Assembly (NCBI GenBank): GCA_914767715.1
Contig: OU612067.1
Span: 12,155,001 to 12,219,000, forward strand
Direction: 5' to 3'
Length of the DNA stretch: 64,000 nucleotides
From: Membranipora membranacea
Taxonomy: Eukaryota > Bryozoa > Gymnolaemata > Cheilostomatida > Membraniporidae
Under the pieces are notes generated by a model. It was given only the letters and a program-made list of their open reading frames with translations. It was not told where the DNA came from and did not search any database. Shown piece by piece: positions 35,701 through 43,612 of the stretch (position 1 is its first letter; every line of letters begins with the position of its first letter). The translations under genes and the position numbers were made by a program.

Positions 35701-38700
35701 AAAGTATCCTCAATTTGATATATTTGGTATATTCGATATTTACCGCAACCCATCACCAAAAAAAACTATATATAATACGCGTCTAAGTGATGTAGCAACA
35801 ATCATGAATCAGAGGATAACATTGTTTGACATAATAATTTTGCTGGTGACTCCCAAAATATTGATAGATAAGCATTGGTGATCATTCAAGCCCATACATA
35901 CCTTGGGTGGGGGGGGGGGGGGTATTTGTCCCTGGTGTCTTCACAACTTCAGTTCCAAGTGTAACAAAGAGAGCATCAGCAGAGTGTGCTTCTTTGAAGC
36001 TGGAGTTATTGGTGGTGGGTGACAAGGTGTGAGAAAACTGCTGAGTATGATCCTCTGTCGTATATCTTCTGAGTCACTGCCCCCATTCTACGTTCACTCC
36101 TCCAAATAGTAAAACTGTAAAAAATAATCTTGTATGTAGAAATTTCATGATGTGAAGTAAAAAAACGGTAAGATTGTTGTAGAAAAAAATTATGTGCGGA
36201 GTTTGGGACACCATATATGAGTATATCTGTGAGAAATGACCTCCTGACAGCTATCTATTTTATGCCGTCTATAGAATATGATGAAGCTATGACTGTCCAC
36301 TAAACTCCGAATTGAGATGTATGTAGGCCCACGCGGCCACATCAAAACAGCACTTTTTGAAGTACCGTAATCCCTCACCTATAAGTCACCGGACTTACAA
36401 GTGAATCACCCCCCTCAGAAAAAATAAAAATGCTCCAGCTATAAGTCACCCCACAGCTATAAGACACCCCATCGCTCTAAGACACTCACTACACTACACT
36501 CACTACAAATGAACTAAGTAGTTTTGGGAAAAAAACTGCCCTCAGTGGGTTTCGAACTCACAACTCCATGCTTACAAGTCGAACGCTCTACCACTGAGCT
36601 ATTCATCTTCGGTGAATGTGATAGGTTTTGGTCCAAACTAAATATAATAATGCTTCAAATGATAGTCGCGTCTATATACTACTCTCTTATAGCCGCCTTC
36701 ACTTATATGTCGCGCGATCTATAGGTGAGGGATTACGGTACCATACTATCACAAAAGACAAAAGTATGCAAAGCGAAAGCAGATATAATATATAAAAGCT
36801 CAGTGTCAGGCCCAAGGTGAAACAACATTAGCAAATGCTCACTCCGATGGTTTGTTCAAAAGCTTCAGGTGTCATACAATAACCCCCCCCCCCCCCCTAA
36901 TTCCCTTCTAACAGAGGCACTGTTGAAGTTTGACTCTTTGTTAGGTTATTTACTGAGCATGGTGACAAAAAGTAAAACATTGTCTACCTCAAGAAAAATT
37001 TTAATCTAATTTGCATATATTTGGAGCTGCTCCCCCTCCAGCCATCAACACAAGACAACATCGTTTTACTTGGATTTTACTAGGATTGGAGCAACCGGAA
37101 ATGCAGGGGTGAAAATATTTTAATTGACATACAACTTATATTATAATCATGTGGGAATTTGCCAACAGCATTTACAGCCATGCTTTTTTTATTGTTATTC
37201 AGCAGACTGTTAGTATTGCAATGGCTGTCTGCACTTAGTTTTTGTAATAGAGGTGAACTCCGAAGGCACTTGGGTGCCTTTCTCAAGAATTGGATGTGAC
37301 AACCCTGTCACAACCATCCAATCAGCTCATTAAAACCCAAGTATCTTAAAACTTTGAACGTGAGGTCACCCACTGGAAGTTAATGCCAAGTGACGGAGTT
37401 GAGAAAATGTTGGCTAGCCATAATTTTATTACTTCAAGCCATTTTCTCGAAATGCACACTTTTCCTATTGAACTAACATTACTCCACTAGAGTAATCCCA
37501 TCATTGAAAGTGGGGTCCAATGGTATTGAAGTAACTCACATTTAATCTTCTGGCAATTTCTGGCGGGAAGCCATGGTTTATTAGCTACTGAATACCATCA
37601 AATCATCTTCTGATCTAAAACCACATATTATATATATATACGGGTGTGAATAATGAGTTTTTTGAGATATTCATATATCACTCTAAATACAATAGGACGA
37701 TAAACTTGATCTTACATAATATTCAGGATAGTTGTCTAAAGATGATTTGCAGTAAATTACTCTTCTAGCGGAGTAGGGAGTCTATATGAAGAAATGAGAG
37801 CAAATGTTAGCTTGCTTTAAATGTAGCTATTTGTGAATTTTCCCTGCTGCAAATACTTAACTCTCTTAGGGTATACACATTGTTACATTGACTGCCAGCA
37901 ACTCACATTTCGGCACATATTATATAACATATTGACTATGGACCAATTGTTTCCCCTGAAACAGCTGAGGTCGGCTCAACAAATATGAATGGCTGAGGAT
38001 GAATTTTTTTCGCAATTCTTAGTTTTGGATTTTTTTACCAGATGTATTATTACTGATGAAAACCATGTAAGCCCTCTTTCTTTCACCCTATCTAGATATG
38101 AAGTTAGGGCACTGAGATCATTGCATTTGGAGCCGGATTCTAACATTTTAACAAATTACAAATAACACAACACTTAAAAACCAAAATCACAATCTGATCG
38201 CTCACCAGGTGAGTGAGCAATACCTGCTAGGGGATAATAACTAACAGTTACTAGCTAGACTTCTTAGTTAGTCTACTCATCACGACTGAGTAGTAGAGTA
38301 CTACTCTACTACTCAGTCGTGAAGAATGAGTAGACTTACAGAGTAGTGTGAGAGTAGCTTACCACTTTATCTGATGAATACTTGTTCTTCCTACACTAAC
38401 TGCCTTCAAGTTGTTTGACGCGGTAGTCAAATGTCAATAGGTGCCAACATCCTGCTAATCCAATGCCTCAGGTACGTTCTAAAATGTAAGGTACAGTAAT
38501 CAAAATCAAGCAGATATAATGTTCATAAAAAGTTCCATAGAGGAGTAAAGTATTCATAGGAGGAAATTTTCTTCATTTTGCGCAGGCTTGAAAAAGCTAA
38601 CTTCAAGAGTAGCAAACATACGCCCACCCTTTTTTTCTTCTTATGGACTTCAACCTTCACTAGCCAAAATTTAATGCTAGCTTACATTAAGTCATCTCAA

Positions 38701-41700
38701 GACTAGCTAAACTAAACTTTAGCTAATACTTACTCCCAAGGCTATACGTTTAGTTGACTATAAATTAGAAACAAGTTTTATGCTGTTTAATTTTATTTAG
38801 GGCCTGTGACCTAGAATTACCCACACACCAACATATGTTGGGAAGTTAAATGCCCCATGATAACCACATTCGAACAATTGACAATACTTTAAGAGACAGA
38901 TTTCATTATCATTTCATTCACCCCCCCCCCTTCCTTCACCTGCAATCTACCTTATCAAACTAATTAGTTAACCACTAATTGGGTTGATAAGGTAGATAGC
39001 AGGTGAAGGGAGGGAGAGAGGGGGGTCTTTCAATGAGTATGAGATATGGTTACCAATTAGGCTACCGATGGTATCCTTGATTTGGACAATCAAATACAAA
39101 TGATCACTGCGTCAGGGTAGCGAAGAGTATATCATGACCCATCATGAATCATAATAATGTAACTATTTGACACTCAGACACTCACTCGGTACATCAAGAT
39201 TTCTCAGGACAGAATTCAAACCACCAAAGGTTCTGATGCGTAACTCTGCCATTATCATGCCATACTGAATCAGTCTTTCTCCTGTATTCTCTGCAACAAA
39301 TATTTAGTTGATGATGTGATAAAGTATGAATATAATACATTCCAATGTCCTAAGTACATTATTTGCATTCAAATTATTTGCAGTCTTATAACATGGCTTT
39401 GCTGCTACAAGGTTCATCCCTGGACCCTTCAATTTTCTCTGCATTGAGAGCCTGATTCTAGCATGTTGCCAAATTACAAATAACACAACACTTAAGGACC
39501 TATGATGGAAACAGATTTGCCAGCCGTTGGTGAAGAAGTTTGTGAAATTTTATATCTGGTGTCTTGGAATGAAAACACTCGATCTATAGGTTTGATCAGC
39601 ACATAACGCCAGCAAATTTGTATCTAAAATGATCATTCAAGATAATGAGCTGTGGCAAGGAGGGTGGAATATAGGGAAGAGGTGACTTGATGTTGCGAGA
39701 TGGAATGAGTTGTTCCCTCCATGAAAAAAAGAGCACAACTCTGATAGTCACTGAACTCCTAATTACACTAACTGGCCGGCTTCAATGATAAATTCTTGCT
39801 GAGGCCTGCCAGTGTTCAAGCAGTTTTTACCAAATTTATGCCATGATACTTCAACGATTACACCGACGCAATTATCATCAGTTAGCCTACACATATCACC
39901 TGACATTTATATCATTATATTACTAACGATGCTCGATGCAAGTGTAACAGTGGAGATATCGATGCTTATAACCCCAGCCATCTCAAGCCTTTCTGGGTCA
40001 GTTCCCTGCTGCAACTCAATCAAATTTTACAACCGAAATTGAAAATTTGATTGTCTGCTTACCTGTTTGAATTGAGTAAGCTGAACGACTATTGATACTA
40101 CGAGTTGTATCACATCTGCTATAAACCACCCAAACACTCTCTTCTTCATTGTACTGTTCTCAGTACTATTCTGCGGTCTGTGTTGCTTTACAATGTAGAC
40201 TATAATACAAAAAAATCTGCAATCAAAAGGAGTCATTTCTTGTATCTAGGCCTATCTACTTTTTTCCCAAATTAACAAGACGAATAATTAAACCAGCGTT
40301 ATACTCTAGAGAGCTAGTACCGCTACAACACTTGAATACACCATTCTATTGATGAAGATTTACATTTGGGAAACTTTTGCAATTGTGTGCAAGCTGGCAA
40401 TGGTCTAGTTTCTCTCAGTAACCAATTTCTCTACTCTCCAACAACAGACCACTAGAACCAATGGTTGTCAGTGGTTGACCTTGAATTAAGGCGAAGTACA
40501 TGCTTGCAACTCAAAGAGCCCACACATGTAATATTATATGCAATCCGCCCCCCTCCCCGATCACTGCTTATTATAATGAAATGACCACTGTGATGCAGTT
40601 GAGACTCTGTACAGCCAACAAATCATTTGAATTCAATACCATTGGCAAAAGGCGAGGTCTGCACTGGTTTCCTTCCTCTGGTGATCGGGGTTGGTATATT
40701 CTTTATTACATTATAGACCAGGGAATATTTCAATTAGCATGAGCTGTGCTTTGTAAACCAAAAGATCATTACAACTTAAATGCTCAATATCCTCGCTCCT
40801 TAGATAAATTTGTTCGCAAATAGTTCACACAAGAGTGAGCATAGTTCAATTGATTAGTGGCCAATTCTCGAACGAAGCTAAAAGCAGGTCTCGCCTACTA
40901 AGCTAGATGATGATGTACCACTTGGTCTTATATGCGCATGCTTGATCAGTAAATAAAGTGTATACTAATATGTATATAGTTTTGCTGTTTGTATTTAAGG
41001 GTGACCCCACCAGTCTCAGACAGTTGGGAATGGTTGACATAAAACAATAATGATCCGTCAGTTGCGCCGAGGCAAAGCCTATGCACAGACTTTATACAAA
41101 TACAAGACCCAGCCTACATAGGCTGTAGTGTAGTTGTAGTAAAGAGAGGGGGCATTTCCTTACAATGTAGAGTATGTAGGCCTACATGTAGCCATAGTAG
41201 ATTAGCAATAACAGTTCTAGACAATTAGTTGCACGAGAGTTGCCCACCTAAACATGCCACCACCAACAAACAACAAAGCGAGGAGTAAGGAGTAAACTCC
41301 TTGGACTTGTATGAGCCTTCCCCCCCCCCTCTTACAACTCTTAGGAGTCCTTCTCCTTGCTTGATATTACACTGCACATGTACATTGGACTGGTACCATT
41401 GGCAAACTACAGAAAGCTACTAGTAGTGATAGTAACTAACAGTTACTAGCTAGACTTCTTAGTTAGTCTACTCATTTTTCACTCACAACTGAGTAGTAGA
41501 ATAGTAGTGTACCAAATATAAATACTAAATAACATTTATTTACCTGAGAGCTACAACAAATTGATTCAATCAAGTCCATTCACAGCTGTTCTAATTTCAT
41601 TCTTCTTCTTCTTGTGAAGCTGAGTTGGCTCATCATCTCTTCATCGTGGTCTTATGTGTCTGTGAAGTAACTGATTGGTGCCACTGAGTCTGACTGCTGT

Positions 41701-42828
41701 TCAGAAAGTTGACTACTAGCAATATCGATAACTAACTCAGTGTTCCCCAACACAGATATTGTAATCAGTATGAAGTTATTGAACAGGCCAATAAGAAAAA
41801 AGTAAGATGTAATGGGCCAATCATATCAAAGCCTGTGAAAATTCGAAGAGAGAGGGCAACTCTTCATTTTGGAAGGTTTAAACGTGAGAGGGCAATTCCG
41901 AACCAGTTACCTTATTACCCTGGAGCAGTAATGTGATTATTGTTGTAATCTAGTATAGTACCTTAGCTATATCATCCAAACAGGACACCATCGTTTGTCG
42001 AAACTTCTTTTTGAAGATACCGAACATCTGGTCGCACATAAATTTTGTTTGACCAGCTATCAGGAAGTTCAGCTCTATTCTGTATTTCGCTTCGTCATCA
42101 CCCTCCTCGGGTATTATTCCTAGCACACAAAGGAGTTCACAGCTAATTTGATCTGATAAAGAAACATGAAACAGTTTTTGTAACTAACCTTCATGTGCGT
42201 AATCACAGCGTGTACGCTTTCTCTCCTGATCTTTGTGCTTGTGAGTTTTGCCATGTGTGGCACTCATGTTTATCACAACAGACACTTTACTCAAGATCAT
42301 TATATCTCTCTCTGATGTAGTAAGGCTTTCATAGAAGACCATCTGATCCAGCAGACTGGAGATGTCAAAATTAGTGAGGCAGTTTGTAGCACATTTGCAT
42401 CGGAAAGTTGACAGCACATTCTGCCTTTTAGAGATGGTCTCATCTCCAGTGTCACCTGAAGGACTTGAAGGTCCATCCCCACTGGATGTTGGAATAGATT
42501 GTTGGGTAGGCCTGGTAGGCTTCTTTTTGGTAACCAACACCCTTGAATCACTACTTTTATCCCCCTGCTTTGTTTTAGTTTTGCCTTTTTGAGTTTGACT
42601 TGTGCTAGGCTTATCAGCTTCTATTTTCACTAAAACATCTTCATCCAGCTGTTCTATACCTTCTGGGTGGCCTAACTGTTCATGTTCCTCATCACTATCT
42701 ACATCTCTGCTCGCAATATCAAAGAATTCAGAATCTACTTGACTCAGAAGTTCATTCAAATCAACTAATCTTCCAGTGTCAGCCATCTTTGTGTTCTTCC
42801 GGTGTGCCCTTAGTAACCACTTTGACAC
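20765..42828 (-). CDS. DUF7869-like transposon protein, four exons with one 20.6-kb intron
   Basis: Minus-strand exons 42189-42828, 41962-42152, 21145-21313 and 20765-21000 join in phases 1, 0 and 1, giving 1,236 nt and 411 residues. Exon 1 is acidic and Ser/Thr-rich at first, then has a cysteine-bearing segment (FRCKCATNCL) and a basic KDQERKRTRCDY stretch. Exon 2 has FLIAGQTKF followed by FGIFKKKF. Exon 3 has NKAQLVGDQDGKVIVTQYDW. Exon 4 has IVPSGLDEARRKYLFKEIREF. These segments recur in this order in a large family of invertebrate transposon proteins that I associate with DUF7869. The usual middle part of the family is missing between exon 1 and FLIAGQTKF, so this copy looks internally deleted. 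The first intron is only 36 bp. The family name comes from memory. Confidence 0.7.
21488..23170. repeat. Tandem array of about 350-bp units
   Basis: A unit containing AGCTTCTTTTGTAGCTGGCA, GAGCTACAGACCTCAGATTT, ATAAGCCGGCAGCAGGGCAG and GAGCAATCCAATGATATAAA recurs about five times (starting near 21488, 22080, 22405, 22749 and 23106). The second unit is preceded by extra sequence at about 21830-22060, which holds a tRNA-like GTAGCTCAGTGGATA segment at about 21965. The last unit is cut short where the Ginger element begins. Confidence 0.75.
23188..23445. repeat. Subterminal repeat array of the Ginger element (left end)
   Basis: About a dozen short units ending in GTAATAA, preceded alternately by CCCACAA and CCCTCAA, are spaced roughly 16-30 bp apart. 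The mirror array is at 29800-30021. Arrays like this are the usual form of transposase-binding sites near transposon ends; binding here is inferred. Confidence 0.65.
24628..29027 (-). CDS. Ginger transposase: integrase + OTU protease + F-box-like domain (856 aa)
   Basis: Exons, in order: 29008-29027, 28510-28754, 26178-27768, 25798-25896, 25394-25492, 24628-25144. All junctions agree in phase and the total is 2,571 nt. Residues 1-25 look like a signal peptide (a run of VMLLLVFSIFICC). Residues about 30-150 match the N-terminal integrase region. The integrase core has D172 (QIDLVDF), D235 (NDQGTEF) and E270 (GKVERSHR). A beta-rich segment follows at about 365-425. An OTU cysteine protease domain spans about 455-590 with DGNC (C465) and THY (H586). 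After a Ser/Thr-rich linker comes an F-box-like segment at about 690-735 (INELPLLVIILLLQL, DLRSLTRIRSVCRLWRDLA) and about 120 unassigned residues. Integrase and OTU are sure; F-box is probable. The role of OTU and F-box (ubiquitin control of transposase or host factors) is inference. Confidence 0.85.
30615..30699 (+). repeat. tRNA-derived (SINE-like) sequence
   Basis: An A box (TAGCTCAGTGTGTAGAGCG) and a B box (GGGTTCGAATCCC) are spaced as in a tRNA with a long insert. No acceptor-stem partner is seen at the 5' side, so this is a tRNA-like remnant, not a working tRNA gene. Confidence 0.55.
30788..30998. repeat. About 210-bp near-perfect palindrome with GC-rich core
   Basis: Arms start with AAAAATTTCACTCACTGACT and run through GATCGGGCACAGCCCGATC to the centre GCGCTTAAGCGC near 30880. 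One arm has a short tandem duplication of CGTGTGGATCGGG that the other lacks. The core is far richer in GC than anything around it. The outer arms are AT-rich. It looks like a young fold-back element. Confidence 0.85.
31073..34031. repeat. Region bounded by 23-bp inverted repeats, non-coding
   Basis: AATCTACGCTCCTTGGGATT is at 31073 and its complement ends at 34031. The 2.9 kb between holds only short ORFs and a hairpin at about 31948-31994 (AGAGCTGAGCCCGATACAAC and partner). It may be a non-autonomous DNA transposon, but no target duplication is clear. Confidence 0.45.
34032..36362. other. No supported gene; possible isolated minus-strand exons
   Basis: Most of the stretch is featureless AT-rich DNA with a G-run at about 35905-35922. 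A minus-strand stretch after a TTTTCAG site at about 35612, reading TIIETYGGIERTPVMTHQ and ending at a stop near 35452, could be a terminal exon of an unknown gene. I cannot tie it to a gene. Confidence 0.3.
36363..36740. mobile_element. 378-bp MITE with 21-bp terminal inverted repeats and an internal tRNA-like sequence
   Basis: TACCGTAATCCCTCACCTATA at 36363 pairs with its exact complement ending at 36740. The TA at both ends suits a mariner/pogo-type target duplication. On the minus strand, about 36536-36612 reads like a tRNA (TAGCTCAGTGGTAGAGC, then GAGTTCGAAACCCA). The anticodon loop would read TGT. Acceptor stems do not pair, so it is a tRNA-derived insert. Confidence 0.65.
38281..38321. 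repeat. 41-bp perfect palindrome and dispersed repeat copy
   Basis: CACGACTGAGTAGTAGAGTA meets its complement at 38301. The surrounding 38238-38340 (AACTAACAGTTACTAGCTAG, GTCTACTCAT) recurs at about 41425-41515, so this is a member of a small repeat family. C-runs (36883-36897) and other low-complexity tracts lie nearby. Confidence 0.6.
38931..39012. repeat. Hairpin next to a poly-C tract
   Basis: CTTCACCTGC, then ATCTACCTTATCAA, pairs with TTGATAAGGTAGAT and GCAGGTGAAG across a 20-bp loop. It looks like a small fold-back element. Confidence 0.55.
39163..39490 (-). CDS. Unassigned membrane-protein-like exons, copy 2
   Basis: A minus-strand stretch 39426-39490 reads VVLFVIWQHARIRLSMQ. Exon 39163-39290, after a TTGTTGCAG acceptor, reads NTGERLIQYGMIMAELRIRT and continues to a TAG. 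The second exon resembles the 39928-40008 exon (G..ERL...G.I...I.T), so these look like duplicated exon pairs. The donor after 39426 is weak (GTCCAG). Family unknown. A decayed copy of the hydrophobic exon lies near 38130-38170. Confidence 0.3.
39928..40216 (-). CDS. Unassigned membrane-protein-like exons, copy 1
   Basis: Exon 40063-40216 begins after GATTGCAG in phase 2. It encodes FFCIIVYIVKQHRPQ, then a hydrophobic helix RVFGWFIADVIQLVVSIVVQ, and ends at CAG|GTAAGC. Exon 39928-40008 follows in phase 0 (GTDPERLEMAGVISIDISTV) and ends at GTTAGT. Splice sites and phases agree, which argues for a real gene, but start and end are not found. It lies inside the large transposon intron, so it may be captured host sequence or transposon cargo. 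I do not recognise the family. Confidence 0.35.
40217..41961. other. Intron of the outer transposon gene; no further gene supported
   Basis: Apart from the repeat copy at 41425-41515 and a donor-like site at about 41543 on the minus strand, nothing is recognisable here. An 80-codon plus-strand ORF at 40500-40742 has no domain. Confidence 0.4.
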
Positions 42829-43014
42829 CTGATTGGACCACTTAACTTGCTAGTTGCCAATTAAAAATGTGATATTCTGAATCAGAAGATGTTGATTGGT
42901 CAGAATCAAGCAAAATATAAAAATGTAAACATTGTTCATAAAATCACATGCCCAGCTTTAGATGCTTATTACTAACAATAGTCAATGCCGCGTTATTGAC
43001 AAATTAGACAGAGC

Positions 43015-43101
43015 ATGCCACCTGATGAAGATGTTATAATAGCAGCAGCAGCAATAACTGTTATAACAGCTGTACAAGTTGCTGCTAAGGACAAGGAAAG
43101 G
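43015..43101 (+). CDS. Possible first exon of the Harbinger transposase
   Basis: An ATG at 43015 opens MPPDEDVIIAAAAITVI and reaches a GTGAGA donor at 43102 in phase 0. The next acceptor (TTTGTAG at 43600) reads on in phase 0 through four codons into the ATG at 43613. Short acidic-then-hydrophobic N-termini are common in Harbinger transposases. However, the 55-bp inverted repeat lies in the implied intron, and a GCA repeat drives part of the coding look. Confidence 0.3.
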
Positions 43102-43171
43102 GTGAGAGATATATAATGACCATCATTACTTATACTCATTTATTGGCTGAACCATTCATAATCGTTAAGAT

Positions 43172-43209
43172 CTGTCGTTCACTTGTGACATTGTCACAAG
43201 TGAACGATT
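43172..43209. repeat. 38-bp hairpin
   Basis: ATCTGTCGTTCACTTGTGAC-type sequence folds on itself (CGTTCACTTGTGACA / TGTCACAAGTGAACG). It lies just inside the right 55-bp inverted repeat. Confidence 0.55.
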
Positions 43210-43280
43210 TTGAACAATACAGATTTAAACACCGATTTGAACACAGATTAACTGTTTACACGGTCAGTCAAATCGATGAA

Positions 43281-43335
43281 CTGTGTCGGAGTTGTTATTA
43301 TTAGCCGATTTGTCGCACATGTAAACGCAGCTTTA
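43281..43335 (-). repeat. 55-bp terminal inverted repeat, right copy
   Basis: Inverted partner of 19885-19939, ending CGCAGCTTTA. See the left copy. Confidence 0.7.
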
Positions 43336-43612
43336 GACTTGCAAAAACTAGAGTAGGTAAATTCGCGGCCTTGGTATTTATATTAAATAATCAATAAATA
43401 ATCAATGGAAATCCCATTTTCATTGGGAAATCCAACTGAATAGATTTTATTATAATAAGCCCTATGCGCGACATGAATTATATTGTGTGGACCTGTTCTC
43501 TCATTGGTCAACTTGAAAGGGTAGTTGCCCAATTAGCTTGTCAGAGCCAAAGCCCTTTGCCTAAGGCTTTGGTCAGAGCCACTCAACAGTCAATTTGTAG
43601 CCATCAATCAAG

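Larger units (their letters stand above)
20279..43016 (-). mobile_element. Large DNA transposon (DUF7869-like protein) opened up by nested insertions
   Basis: A 26-bp segment starting ATGCTCTGTCTAATT at 20279 is matched, inverted, at 42991-43016 with about two mismatches. The four exons of one transposon protein lie inside, on the minus strand, with the N-terminal exon near the right end and the C-terminal exon near the left end. The outer 55-bp repeats (19885-19939 and 43281-43335) could be the real tips, or a small MITE split by this insertion. I could not identify a clean target duplication. Most of the 22.7 kb is secondary insertions: a tandem array, a Ginger element, MITEs and palindromes. 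Confidence 0.55.

Noticed and set aside
36536-36612. A functional tRNA-Thr on the minus strand
   Set aside because: The anticodon-like loop is suggestive, but acceptor stems do not pair and it lies inside a MITE.
42300-42592. Other-frame ORFs over the DUF7869-like first exon
   Set aside because: They overlap the supported exon and have no motifs.
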